64,000 nucleotides of DNA, taken from NCBI RefSeq assembly GCF_003205195.1, contig NZ_QJRY01000001.1, positions 1,054,001-1,118,000 of the forward strand, given 5' to 3'. The position numbers were made by a program, and so were the translations under genes. Source of the DNA: Peteryoungia wuzhouensis (lineage in GTDB: Bacteria; Pseudomonadota; Alphaproteobacteria; Rhizobiales; Rhizobiaceae). A model generated the notes under the pieces. It worked only from the letters and a program-made list of their open reading frames with translations. It had not been told where the DNA came from and did no database searches. Shown piece by piece: positions 8,050 through 16,728 of the stretch (position 1 is its first letter; each line of letters opens with the position of its first letter).

Positions 8050-10404
8050 ATGTCCATTTTCAAGATGAAGTCATTGGCAGCGAAACTGATCGTCGTGACC
8101 GGCGCCGCCATTGCCGTCGTTCTATTCGTATCGAACCTCTTTCTTATCCTTCAGACACGCGAGCGGGTCCAGACCCTGACGATGGATCAGGCCAATGCCG
8201 AAGCGAAGGCCATTGCGACGGATGTCGCAGGCTCGGTCGGAGAATTGGCCGGTGCGGCCCGATCGATGGCCGGCGTCATCGGGCGCGCGCAGGAGGGTAA
8301 ATACCTCGATCGCAAATCCGTCGTCGACGTGCTGAAAGCCAATCTCGAGCAGAACGCCTTTGCCTTTGGCAGCTGGTTTGGCGAGGAACCCAACGCCTTT
8401 GACGGCCAGTCCCCCAGCATGGCCGGGAAGACGGAGACGGGATCGGCCAAGGACGGCGCCTTCAACCCCTATTGGACGAAGAGCAAGGACGGAGGCTTCA
8501 CCTTCTCGACCTTCAATTCCAATTTCGAGGCCGAGTGGTATGGACTTGCCGCGAAGAGCCGGAAGGGCGCGATTACCCAGCCTTATGCCGAACAGACCAC
8601 GGGCGAGCACACCGCAATGACGTCGATTGCCTATCCGGTGATTGCCGGCGGCAAGCTGATCGGCGTGAGCGGCGTCGACATTTCGCTGAAGGCGATGACC
8701 GACAAGCTGAACAAGCTGCATCCCTTCGAGACGGGCCGCGTGACCCTGCTTTCGCAAAGCGGAAAATGGATCGTGGGGCCGACACCGGACCTTCAGATGA
8801 AGCCCTATGAGGAAACCGGGGCGGATCTCATAAAATCTGCCCTGGCTTCGCTGAGCGGCGGCGTGATCAAGGATCTCGGCGAAGCAGACAAGCGGTTCGA
8901 CCGGGTGGTCTATCCCTTCCAGCTGCCCGACGTGAATGCCAACTGGGTTATCCTAGTGGACGTTCCGCATGCGGCGATCAGCGCTCCGGTCGAAGCCCAG
9001 ACCTATATGATGATCATCGGCGGCGTGATCGTGCTTGTCGCCGTGATGGCGGCTCTTTACCTGGCCGTCGGCAGCTTCGTGCGGAAGCCGCTTGCCGGGT
9101 TGGTCGGCAGTGTGACCGTGCTGAGCACCGGCAAATATGACGACACCGTGCCGAACCAGGATCGTGACGACGAAATCGGCATGGTCGCCAAGGCTCTGGA
9201 CGGCTTCCGCCATCGCCTGGCCGAAAGCCGCGTTCTCGCCGCCGAAGCCGATGCACAGCGCCAGGAAGCCGAAGGCGAGCGGCGTCGCAATGAACAGGAG
9301 CGCAGCGCCTCCTCCGCGACACAGCAGCACGTGGTCGCAGCCCTCGGCAACGGATTGTCCGAACTTTCGCGCGGCAACCTCACCTTCCGGATCGCCGAGG
9401 ATTTCCCTGGCGAATATGGCGCCCTGAAGCGGGACTTCAACGAAGCCCTGGCAACCCTCGAACAGGCAATTGCCTCGGTGAACACAGGCGTGGTCAATAT
9501 CAGCGCCGGTACGGGTGAAATCTCGGAAAGTGCTGCAGACCTTGCCAAGCGCACCGAGCAGCAGGCTGCGAGCCTCGAAGAGACGGCGGCGGCGCTGAAC
9601 GAGCTGACCGAACAGGTCAATTCGAGCGCCGACAATGCCGGGATCGCCGCCAATACCGTGAGCATCGCGGTGAAAGATGCGGAAAAATCGGGCGAGGTTG
9701 TGCAGAAAGCGGTTGCCTCGATGCAGGGCATCGAACAGTCCTCGCAGGAGATCTCGCGGATCATCGGCGTCATTGACGAGATCGCGTTCCAGACCAACCT
9801 GCTGGCACTCAACGCGGGTGTTGAAGCGGCTCGTGCGGGCGAAGCCGGCAAGGGCTTTGCCGTCGTTGCCCAGGAAGTGCGCGAACTGGCGCAGCGGTCT
9901 GCCAATGCGGCAAAGGAAATCAAATCGCTGATCAATGCATCGGGTGCGCAGGTGAAGGATGGCGTGCAGCTCGTCGGCCAGGCCGGCGAGACGCTGCACA
10001 AGATCTCCGAACAGGTTTTGCAGATCAACGGCCTCATCCGACAGATCTCGGCCTCGGCGAGCGAGCAGGCATCCGGACTGAAGGAAGTCAATTCCGCCAT
10101 GCACCAGATGGACCAGGTGACGCAGCAGAATGCAGCGATGGTGGAGGAAACCACGGCCGCCAGCATGGCGCTGCGCAACGAGTCCGATACGCTGAAGAAC
10201 CTCGTGGCGCGGTTTCAGGTAAGCGGCGGCGGACAGTCTACGGCAATGTTGCGGACGACCGCGCAGGCCATGCGCCAGCCCACAGGCGCGGCGCCAACCT
10301 CTTCTACGCCAAGGGCACCCGCTTACCATCCGGCACCCCGGAAGGTCGCCGCAGCCTCCGGACGGGCACCCGCAGCCGGCGGCGACAACTGGGAAGAGTT
10401 CTGA
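8050..10404 (+). CDS. transmembrane dCache methyl-accepting chemotaxis protein with NWEEF tail
   Basis: Chemoreceptor of 784 residues. Segment 1 (about 12-32) is a membrane helix. Residues about 35-315 form a periplasmic dCache sensor, with features such as NPYWTKSKDGGF, GVSGVDISLKAM and a second lobe. A second membrane helix (about 319-342) and a HAMP domain precede the MCP signalling domain ([14 protein letters not shown]). The protein ends in NWEEF, a CheR/CheB-tethering pentapeptide like the E. coli Tar/Tsr tail. The start at 8050 follows GAGGAAG. From memory, S. meliloti mcpX sits in the same order (rbsK, mcp, nucleoside hydrolase), so a quaternary-amine receptor is one possibility; the ligand is not visible in the sequence. 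Confidence 0.93.
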   Translation: MSIFKMKSLAAKLIVVTGAAIAVVLFVSNLFLILQTRERVQTLTMDQANAEAKAIATDVAGSVGELAGAARSMAGVIGRAQEGKYLDRKSVVDVLKANLEQNAFAFGSWFGEEPNAFDGQSPSMAGKTETGSAKDGAFNPYWTKSKDGGFTFSTFNSNFEAEWYGLAAKSRKGAITQPYAEQTTGEHTAMTSIAYPVIAGGKLIGVSGVDISLKAMTDKLNKLHPFETGRVTLLSQSGKWIVGPTPDLQMKPYEETGADLIKSALASLSGGVIKDLGEADKRFDRVVYPFQLPDVNANWVILVDVPHAAISAPVEAQTYMMIIGGVIVLVAVMAALYLAVGSFVRKPLAGLVGSVTVLSTGKYDDTVPNQDRDDEIGMVAKALDGFRHRLAESRVLAAEADAQRQEAEGERRRNEQERSASSATQQHVVAALGNGLSELSRGNLTFRIAEDFPGEYGALKRDFNEALATLEQAIASVNTGVVNISAGTGEISESAADLAKRTEQQAASLEETAAALNELTEQVNSSADNAGIAANTVSIAVKDAEKSGEVVQKAVASMQGIEQSSQEISRIIGVIDEIAFQTNLLALNAGVEAARAGEAGKGFAVVAQEVRELAQRSANAAKEIKSLINASGAQVKDGVQLVGQAGETLHKISEQVLQINGLIRQISASASEQASGLKEVNSAMHQMDQVTQQNAAMVEETTAASMALRNESDTLKNLVARFQVSGGGQSTAMLRTTAQAMRQPTGAAPTSSTPRAPAYHPAPRKVAAASGRAPAAGGDNWEEF

Positions 10405-10430
10405 GCCGAACCGACGTTTCGGCTCTAACA

Positions 10431-10465
10431 AAGAAGGGCCGCCGGAAAACCGGCGGCCCTTCTTT
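10431..10465. terminator. bidirectional intrinsic terminator
   Basis: A perfect 15-bp inverted repeat (10431-10445 with 10450-10464) encloses an AAAA loop, has a GC-rich core and ends in T-runs on both strands. It lies between two convergent genes, the dCache chemoreceptor and the nucleoside hydrolase, and would serve both. Confidence 0.9.
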
Positions 10466-10501
10466 CAGGTGGAGATCACGCTCAAAGTCCAGCCTGCGGT
10501 G

Positions 10502-11446
10502 TCAGAGGCGGGCGAAGCGCTCGATGAGCAGGTCGAAGAAGCCATCGGCATCGACGTTGCGCATGACCTGGACATTCGGCTTGCGGCCGGAGACACGCCA
10601 CCAGTCGACGACGGTCATGCCGACCGTGAGTTCGGACTGCAGCTCGATCTCGACATTGCAGTGGCGGCCACCGAAGAGTTCGGGCTTCAGAAGGTAAGCG
10701 ATGACAGTCGGATCATGCAGCGGGCCGCCGTCGGAGCCGTATTTTTCCTCGTCGAAGCGCTCGAAGAATTGCAGCCACTCGACCATGGTTGCGGCCGGCT
10801 TGGTGCCGATTTCGGCGATGCGGGCGACGCGGGCCTTGGTGGTCATCAGCTGATGGGTGACATCGAGCGGCATCATGGTGACCGGGATGCCGGAACCGAC
10901 GACGGCGGCGGCCGCATGGGGATCGACGTAGATGTTGAATTCGGCTGCGGGCGTGATGTTGCCACCCTCGAAAAAGCCGCCGCCCATCATCACCAGTTCG
11001 CGGACGCGGGGTGCGATATCCGGCGCCTTCTGGAGGGCGAGGCCGATATTGGTGAGCGGGCCGAGCGTGCAGAGCGTGACTGTGCCTTCCGGCTCGCGGC
11101 GGATGGTGTCGATGATGAAATCGACGGCGTGCTGAGGCTGGACCTTCATGGTCGGCTCGGGAAGGACTGCGCCATCGAGGCCAGTCTTGCCATGCACATG
11201 CTCGGCGGTGACGAGATCGCGCACCATCGGGCGATCCGCGCCTTCATAGACCGCGCGGGCCTGCTGGCCGCAGAGTTCGCAGACGATGCGGGCGTTGCGG
11301 CTGGTATAGGAGAGCGGCACATTGCCGGCGACCGTGGTGATGCCGAGAAGGTTCAGTTCGTCCGGGCTTGCGAAGGCGAGCATGAGGGCCGCGGCATCGT
11401 CCTGGCCGGGATCCGTATCAATGATGATCTTGCGGGGGTCTGTCAT
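10502..11446 (-). CDS. inosine-uridine preferring nucleoside hydrolase family protein
   Basis: Cleaves the N-glycosidic bond of ribonucleosides to give a free base and ribose. It is 314 residues. The Ca-binding signature DTDPGQDDA (residues 10-18) is at the N-terminus as expected. Further family features are TVAGNVPL, the LGPLTNIGLAL segment, MMGGGFFEGGN and HDPTVIAYLL. The N-terminus fits the family. Substrate range (purine or pyrimidine) cannot be read from the sequence. It converges on the chemoreceptor gene and shares its terminator. Confidence 0.9.
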   Translation of the reverse strand: MTDPRKIIIDTDPGQDDAAALMLAFASPDELNLLGITTVAGNVPLSYTSRNARIVCELCGQQARAVYEGADRPMVRDLVTAEHVHGKTGLDGAVLPEPTMKVQPQHAVDFIIDTIRREPEGTVTLCTLGPLTNIGLALQKAPDIAPRVRELVMMGGGFFEGGNITPAAEFNIYVDPHAAAAVVGSGIPVTMMPLDVTHQLMTTKARVARIAEIGTKPAATMVEWLQFFERFDEEKYGSDGGPLHDPTVIAYLLKPELFGGRHCNVEIELQSELTVGMTVVDWWRVSGRKPNVQVMRNVDADGFFDLLIERFARL

Positions 11447-11591
11447 GGGGCGTCCTGATATCGAAAGCGCGAGGCTTGGCGCTGCGGATGGCGTTTGTCA
11501 AGCAGTCGACCGCTTGTCGTGCCGCGCGTCAGTCCCCATATTTGGGTGGATACAGGACCGGCGTCGACTGGTGACGCAAACAGGGAATCGC

Positions 11592-12014
11592 ATGAGCCGA
11601 AACCGCCTTCCCGCCGAGGGGTTGATCATCACGTTCAGTCTTGCCGAGGGCGTTCCGCTGCGGCGGCCGCGCGGAAGCGACGGCTATCCGCCCTATGACA
11701 TCGAGCGACTGCCGGCTGACAAGGGGCAGGATCGGCTGCGAATCACCCTTGCGGTGGCAGGCTTCGCCGAAGAGGAACTGGATGTGACGATCGAGGGCGG
11801 GCAGCTTTCGATCACCGGCAGACAGGCCGAGCGGGAGGAGCAGGATTTCCTCTTCCGCGGCATCGCAGCCCGCCAATTCCAAAGGGTTTTCGCGCTGGAG
11901 GAGGGTATGGAAGTGACCGGGGCCAGCTTGCGCAACGGATTGCTTTCAATCGAAATCATCCGCATGGCACCGATGCATCTGGTAAGGAAAATTAACATCT
12001 CCGCCGCACAATGA
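11592..12014 (+). CDS. small heat-shock protein (Hsp20 / alpha-crystallin)
   Basis: ATP-independent holdase chaperone, 140 residues. The alpha-crystallin domain runs from about residue 30 (PPYDIERLPADKGQDRLRITLAVAGF) through ELDVTIEGGQLSITG to the NGLLSIEI segment. It then ends in a short tail without a clear I-X-I motif. The start is at 11592 with AGGGA upstream; the longer open frame overlaps the divergent hydrolase gene and is rejected. The stop overlaps a possible ATG of the following frame, but the DUF1150 gene is better started 47 bases on. Confidence 0.9.
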   Translation: MSRNRLPAEGLIITFSLAEGVPLRRPRGSDGYPPYDIERLPADKGQDRLRITLAVAGFAEEELDVTIEGGQLSITGRQAEREEQDFLFRGIAARQFQRVFALEEGMEVTGASLRNGLLSIEIIRMAPMHLVRKINISAAQ

Positions 12015-12061
12015 CGGTTGCGGCATGCTTTGCCGCCTCTCCCCCAATGTGGAGGCTCGGA

Positions 12062-12319
12062 ATGTTACTAAAAGAAGCTTCGGCCCGCCTGACGCAATCC
12101 GAACTGGCTCATCTCGGAGCCGGCGAAGTGGGTTATATTCGCAAGATGAAGTCCGACGAAGTGTCGCGCTGTTTTCCGGAAGCGCCGGAAATCGATCCGA
12201 CGCTGGATCTCTGGGCGCTGTTTGCCGCAGACGGCACGCCGATCCTTTTGACCGACAATCGCTCGAGCACCTTCTTCAAGGCAGCCGAAGACGATCTGAA
12301 GACCGTTTCTCTGCACTGA
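12062..12319 (+). CDS. DUF1150 family protein
   Basis: Small protein of 85 residues with unknown function. The sequence SELAHLGAGEVGYIRKM followed by a C-terminal LFAADGTPILLTDNR segment matches the DUF1150 family, commonly found next to hspA-type genes in rhizobia. A perfect GGAGG (12051-12055) six bases before the ATG at 12062 decides the start over an ATG at 12011 that overlaps the Hsp20 stop codon. It is likely co-transcribed with the Hsp20 gene, so a stress role is plausible but only by context. Confidence 0.85.
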   Translation: MLLKEASARLTQSELAHLGAGEVGYIRKMKSDEVSRCFPEAPEIDPTLDLWALFAADGTPILLTDNRSSTFFKAAEDDLKTVSLH

Positions 12320-12339
12320 ACGAGACAATGGAATGGAAG

Positions 12340-12361
12340 AGCGTCAGCGCGGGCTGACGCT
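12340..12361. terminator. hairpin between convergent genes
   Basis: A perfect 9-bp inverted repeat AGCGTCAGC/GCTGACGCT with a 4-base loop lies between the DUF1150 gene and trmB, which converge here. There is no long T-run, so its efficiency as a terminator is uncertain. Confidence 0.55.
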
Positions 12362-12364
12362 TGC

Positions 12365-13066
12365 TCAGCGGCGGATGAAGGTGAGGTAGGCCGAGGATCG
12401 GCCTTCGCGGCGGGCCTTGGCCTCGTAGCGGGTGCCCGGCCAGCCGTCATACGGCGTGAGCCAGTCACTGGCATTGCGCGCCGTCCATTCGAAGCCGCCG
12501 TGAGCGCGGCAATGCTGCAGCGTCCAGTTGACATAGGTGTCGATGTCGGAGGCGAAGCAGAAGATGCCTTCAGGCTTCAAGACCTTGTGGAAACGCTCGA
12601 GATTGACCTGCGAGACAAAACGGCGCTTCCAGTGGCGCTTCTTCGGCCAGGGATCGGCGTAGAGAAGGTCGATCTGGTCGATCTGGCCTTCCGGCAGCCA
12701 ATCCAGAAGCTGCACGGCATCATCGTCATAGACGCGAATGTTCTTCAAGCCCTCGGCCTCCACCACGGCCAGGAGCTTCGCCATGGAATTGACGAAGGGT
12801 TCGACGCCGATGAAGCCGGTCGAGGGATTGGTGCGGGCGCGGTGGACGAGATGTTCACCACCACCGAAGCCGATTTCGAGCCGGATCTTGTCGACGGGCA
12901 CGGGGAACAGCGATTTCAGGTCTGCCGGGACGGGCGATGCGAGATCGACCTTGAGCTCGGGCAGGATGGTTTCCATGCGCCCGACCTGCTGCTCGCGCAA
13001 CGGCTTGCCCTTGCGTCGACCGAAAAAGGCTTCGGTCGACCTCGTCTTACGTTCCGCGTCCGTCAT
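12365..13066 (-). CDS. trmB: tRNA (guanine-N7-)-methyltransferase
   Basis: Methylates G46 in the variable loop of tRNAs using S-adenosylmethionine. It is 233 residues. The SAM site [10 protein letters not shown], the acidic segment [18 protein letters not shown] (the TrmB signature) and the C-terminal GTRYEAKA segment are all present. The start at 13066 is preferred because an AGGTGA ribosome-binding sequence fills the 7 bases between it and the metK stop codon; a longer reading would run back into metK. Tight linkage to metK puts a SAM-consuming enzyme right behind the SAM synthase. Confidence 0.95.
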   Translation of the reverse strand: MTDAERKTRSTEAFFGRRKGKPLREQQVGRMETILPELKVDLASPVPADLKSLFPVPVDKIRLEIGFGGGEHLVHRARTNPSTGFIGVEPFVNSMAKLLAVVEAEGLKNIRVYDDDAVQLLDWLPEGQIDQIDLLYADPWPKKRHWKRRFVSQVNLERFHKVLKPEGIFCFASDIDTYVNWTLQHCRAHGGFEWTARNASDWLTPYDGWPGTRYEAKARREGRSSAYLTFIRR

Positions 13067-13073
13067 TTCACCT

Positions 13074-14312
13074 TCAAGCCTTGAGAGCGTCCTTGAGCGG
13101 CTTGACCAGATCGAGCTTCTCCCAGGAGAAGGAACCGTCGCGGCCAGCCTTGCGGCCGAAATGGCCGTAGGCGGACGTCTTAGCATAGATCGGCTTGTTC
13201 AGGTCAAGATGGCGGCGGATGCCCGATGGGGACAAGTCCATGACCTTGCGGATCGCGGCCTCGACCTCGTCCTCGGTGACCTTGCCGGTGCCGTGCAGGT
13301 CGACATAGATCGACAGCGGCTGGGCAATGCCGATGGCATAGGAGATCTGAATGGTGCAGCGATCGGCGAGACCGGCGGCCACGACGTTCTTGGCGAGGTA
13401 ACGGGCAGCGTAGGCGGCCGAACGGTCGACCTTGGTCGTGTCCTTGCCGGAGAAAGCGCCGCCACCGTGGGGGGCTGCACCGCCATAGGTGTCGACGATG
13501 ATCTTGCGGCCGGTGAGACCTGCGTCACCATCCGGGCCGCCGATGACGAACTTGCCGGTCGGGTTGATGTACCAGGCGCAATCGGCGGCGATCTTCAACT
13601 CGCCAAGGGCTTCCTTGATGAAGGGCTCGACGACCTGGCGGACCTTCTTCGAATCCCAGTTCTCGTCGAGATGCTGGGTGGAGAGGACGATCGAGGCCAC
13701 TTCGGCAGGCTTGCCGTCGACGTAGCGGACGGTGACCTGGCTCTTGGCATCGGGGCCGAGCTTGCCGACATCTCCCTCGCCCTTCTTGCGGGCGGCGGAG
13801 AGGAGCTGCAGGATCTTGTGGGAGTAGTAGATCGGGGCCGGCATCAGGTCCGGCGTTTCCTTGCAGGCGTAACCGAACATGATGCCCTGGTCGCCGGCGC
13901 CTTCGCTGTTGGACGAGTCGGCAGCCTTGTCGACGCCCTGGGCGATGTGGGCGGACTGGGAATGCAGGAGGACGTCGATCTTGGCGGTCTTCCAGTGGAA
14001 GCCGTCCTGCTCGTAGCCGATGTCGCGGATCGCCTTGCGGGCGGCGGACTTGAACTTGGCCGGGTTGATGACCTCGTTGCCGTTCTTGTCGGTCTTCATC
14101 AAGCTCGGCGGCAGGCGGACTTCACCGGCGATGACGACGCGGTTGGTGGTGGCAAGGGTCTCGCAGGCGATGCGCACGGTCCAGGGATCCACCCCGGTCT
14201 TGGCCGCTTCCCGGTATACGAGATCGACGATTTCGTCGGAGATGCGGTCACAGACCTTGTCCGGATGACCTTCAGATACGGATTCACTGGTGAAGAGATA
14301 GTTGGCGCGCAT
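13074..14312 (-). CDS. metK: S-adenosylmethionine synthetase
   Basis: Makes SAM from methionine and ATP; cytoplasmic tetramer. It is 412 residues. The family signatures are [19 protein letters not shown] near the N-terminus, the ATP-binding hexapeptide region [12 protein letters not shown], and the P-loop-like [19 protein letters not shown]. The start at 14312 ([11 protein letters not shown]) is conserved; an upstream in-frame start is not supported. It is separated from the upstream XRE regulator by a strong terminator, so it probably has its own promoter. No SAM riboswitch was recognised in the 110 bases upstream. Confidence 0.97.
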   Translation of the reverse strand: MRANYLFTSESVSEGHPDKVCDRISDEIVDLVYREAAKTGVDPWTVRIACETLATTNRVVIAGEVRLPPSLMKTDKNGNEVINPAKFKSAARKAIRDIGYEQDGFHWKTAKIDVLLHSQSAHIAQGVDKAADSSNSEGAGDQGIMFGYACKETPDLMPAPIYYSHKILQLLSAARKKGEGDVGKLGPDAKSQVTVRYVDGKPAEVASIVLSTQHLDENWDSKKVRQVVEPFIKEALGELKIAADCAWYINPTGKFVIGGPDGDAGLTGRKIIVDTYGGAAPHGGGAFSGKDTTKVDRSAAYAARYLAKNVVAAGLADRCTIQISYAIGIAQPLSIYVDLHGTGKVTEDEVEAAIRKVMDLSPSGIRRHLDLNKPIYAKTSAYGHFGRKAGRDGSFSWEKLDLVKPLKDALKA

Positions 14313-14423
14313 CGGGATTCCCCTCAAAGTATGGATGGCGGCATCGTTACCCAGTTCAAGTTTCAATGACAAGAACACAACCACATAAATATATCTTTAT
14401 GTGAGTAAACTTTTTCCCTACAG

Positions 14424-14463
14424 GACAAAAAAAAGCGGCCCGGGGGGACCGCTTTTTTTTGTC
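14424..14463 (-). terminator. strong intrinsic terminator after the XRE regulator gene
   Basis: A perfect 15-bp inverted repeat (14424-14438 with 14449-14463) has a GCGG core and an A8/T8 flank. It lies 15 bases downstream of the regulator stop codon and upstream of metK, so it insulates metK from the upstream unit. Confidence 0.88.
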
Positions 14464-14478
14464 AGACCAGGGTGCCGA

Positions 14479-14898
14479 TCACTCGGCGTCCGCTTCCGCG
14501 CCCAGAGCCTTGACCAGATCGACGATCTTGCGGCGAACCTTCGGATCGGCAATTTTGACGAATGCACGATTGAGCTGCAGCCCCTCCGACGAGGACAGGA
14601 AGTCCACGACATAGTTGGAGCTGGACGCTTCGGCCATGCCCGCCGATCCCGACGACTGCTCGCCCGGCGCATCTTCGAAGAAGAAAGAAACGGGAACCGT
14701 CAGAATATTGGAGATATTCTGAAGCCGGCTTGCACCGACGCGGTTGGTGCCCTTTTCATACTTCTGAATTTGCTGAAATGTGATACCTAGGCTTTCACCA
14801 AGCTTCTCTTGGCTCATGCCAAGCATCGTTCGACGAAGGCGAATCCGACTACCGACATGGATGTCAATCGGGTTCGGCTTCTTCTTGTTCTCGATCAT
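14479..14898 (-). CDS. XRE-family helix-turn-helix regulator (PraR/PhrR-like)
   Basis: DNA-binding regulator of 139 residues. The N-terminal HTH (about residues 12-70: VGSRIRLRRTMLGMSQEKLG then ITFQQIQKYEKGTNRVGASR) is of the Cro/C1 type. The C-terminal half, ending DPKVRRKIVDLVKALGAEAD, resembles the rhizobial PraR/PhrR group, linked in related species to biofilm and quorum-sensing control; that link is from memory. The start at 14898 (MIENKKKPNPID) is chosen because the HTH follows at the usual distance; longer frames run into low-similarity sequence. Its place between lnt and metK is typical for rhizobia. Confidence 0.88.
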   Translation of the reverse strand: MIENKKKPNPIDIHVGSRIRLRRTMLGMSQEKLGESLGITFQQIQKYEKGTNRVGASRLQNISNILTVPVSFFFEDAPGEQSSGSAGMAEASSSNYVVDFLSSSEGLQLNRAFVKIADPKVRRKIVDLVKALGAEADAE

Positions 14899-15046
14899 TA
14901 ATGTCGTCCTGACAAATGTGTTGGCGTTTTGACCATAACCCCATGCCCGCCCAACCATTACGATACGTTGTACTCGTCGTCGATGATCTTTTAGCATACT
15001 TGCAGACTCACGGTCGGAGCCACTATGCAATTTTAGGGGTTTTTGG

Positions 15047-16642
15047 TCAATTCATCCGTCTAATAAAACCCAAACGAGAAATGCTTGCGACGAAACCAAG
15101 GACTCCCAGGACCAACCAAAAGTTTAGGTTGTGGTCGAAACTGTTTCGTTTCGGCACAGTTGGCATGCCTATGGTTGCATCGATAGCGCCCGATATGTTC
15201 AGTGCCAGACCATCAACGACCTGACCATAGCTATCCGTCACAGCAGATATACCATTGTTGGCGTCCCGAATGAGGGGAACGCCACGCTCCACTGCACGCA
15301 AACGGGACTGAAGGAAGTGCTGGTAGGGGCCGGGTGTTGCGCCGAACCAGGCGTCATTTGTGATATTAATGATTGCATTGGCGCCCGCCAGATCCGGCGC
15401 CAGTTCACCCGGAAAGATCGCCTCGTAGCAGATCAACGGATAGAAGGAGAGACCCGAGGGAAGCGTGAGAGGTGAGCGACTGGCGGCCGGAGAGAAGCCA
15501 CCCGGCAGGCTGATCAGTTCCTCGATGCCGAAGCGGCGCAGGAGATCCTCGAACGGCAGATACTCGCCGAAAGGTGTCAGATGCACCTTGTCGCTGGCCG
15601 CCAGGATCTGCCCCTTGTCGTCGATCAGGTAGATCGAATTGTAGTAGCGCGGCGGCAGGCCCGCGCCGCGCTCCTCCGCCCTGACGGCACCGGTGATCAG
15701 CACCTGACCATCCTGCAGAACATCACCGATGCGAACCAGCGCGTCCGGATTTTCCGTCAGGATGAAGGGAACGGAGGTTTCCGGCCAGACGATGACGTCC
15801 GGCCTCTGGTGGCCGGCGGCGGGCGCGGCCGAAGTGAGGGCCAGGTGTTTTTCGAAAACACCGACGCGATCGGCGTTTTCCATCTTCTGGGCCTGGTCGA
15901 TGTTCGGCTGGACGAGGCGGATGCTGACCTGCCGCTCCTCGCCGATCTCCGGCGGAGCGAGATGGAGGCGCCAGGCGCCATAGCCGAAATGCGCTGCGGA
16001 CAAGAGCACCGCGAGCGTGAGCCCGGGCACGGCGCCCCGGCGGGTGCCGAGCAGGGCCGGAGCGGCAAAAACGAAGACGGACAGCGCGGTCACACCAAAA
16101 AGGCCGAGCACATAACTCGACTGCATCATCAGCGGCACGGGCATGGCGGCATACCCGATGGCATTCCAGGGAAAGCCGGTGGCGATCGTTGCGCGCAGCC
16201 ACTCAGTGAGGCCGAAGCCGAGCGCGAGTGCTGCGATGCGGCCCATGCCATCGGACCAGACGAGGCGGGCAAGCATGGCGGCGACCCCATAGAAGATCGC
16301 CAAAAGGGCCGGCAGGCCGAGCACCGCAAGCGGGATCGCCCAGGCAAAGCCGCTGGCATCGACCAGCAGCGCATTGCCGAGCCACCAGAGGCCGGCGACG
16401 AAGTAACCGAGGCCGAAGAGCCAGCCGGTCAGGAAGGCGGCGCGCAGATTGAGCGTGCCCGAGCGCTCGGGATCGCCGGTAAGCCCGTCGAGGAGCCAGA
16501 CCAGGAGGGTGAAGGAGACGAACATGGCGGCGAAGACGCCGAAAGGCGGCATGGCGAGCGCGCCGATGGCGCCCGCAAGGACTGCCAAGCCCGATCGACG
16601 CCATCCTCCGAGCAGCAAGATCCTGCCGGCCAGTCGTTCCAT
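15047..16642 (-). CDS. lnt: apolipoprotein N-acyltransferase
   Basis: Inner-membrane enzyme that adds the third acyl chain to lipoproteins. It is 531 residues. The N-terminal part has about six hydrophobic segments. The C-terminal nitrilase-type domain has the Glu in VVWPETSVPF, the Lys in DKVHLTPFGEYLPFE and the Cys in YPLICYEAIFPG, i.e. the full Glu-Lys-Cys triad. The protein ends in a final hydrophobic segment. The start at 16642 follows a strong GGAGGGG; the alternative 9 codons upstream is less likely. CorC and ybeY lie upstream on the same strand, matching the ybeZ-ybeY-ybeX-lnt order seen in many proteobacteria. It works with lspA, found at 39.7 kb. Confidence 0.96.
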   Translation of the reverse strand: MERLAGRILLLGGWRRSGLAVLAGAIGALAMPPFGVFAAMFVSFTLLVWLLDGLTGDPERSGTLNLRAAFLTGWLFGLGYFVAGLWWLGNALLVDASGFAWAIPLAVLGLPALLAIFYGVAAMLARLVWSDGMGRIAALALGFGLTEWLRATIATGFPWNAIGYAAMPVPLMMQSSYVLGLFGVTALSVFVFAAPALLGTRRGAVPGLTLAVLLSAAHFGYGAWRLHLAPPEIGEERQVSIRLVQPNIDQAQKMENADRVGVFEKHLALTSAAPAAGHQRPDVIVWPETSVPFILTENPDALVRIGDVLQDGQVLITGAVRAEERGAGLPPRYYNSIYLIDDKGQILAASDKVHLTPFGEYLPFEDLLRRFGIEELISLPGGFSPAASRSPLTLPSGLSFYPLICYEAIFPGELAPDLAGANAIINITNDAWFGATPGPYQHFLQSRLRAVERGVPLIRDANNGISAVTDSYGQVVDGLALNISGAIDATIGMPTVPKRNSFDHNLNFWLVLGVLGFVASISRLGFIRRMN

Positions 16643-16728
16643 GCACACCCCTCCGCTACCGCGAATCAACCGCCCGGCAGTGTTTCAAACTTCCGGGCGG
16701 ATGTCGCGGACTTCACCACTGGCGGCGG

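Noticed and set aside
11447..11591. ROSE-type RNA thermometer before the Hsp20 gene
   Set aside because: The typical anti-Shine-Dalgarno segment (UUGCUCC-like) next to the ribosome-binding site is missing; only a weak CCCA/TGGG hairpin is visible.
14313..14423. SAM riboswitch upstream of metK
   Set aside because: I could not recognise conserved SAM-II, SAM-SAH or other SAM aptamer features in these 111 bases. A covariance-model search would be needed to exclude one firmly.
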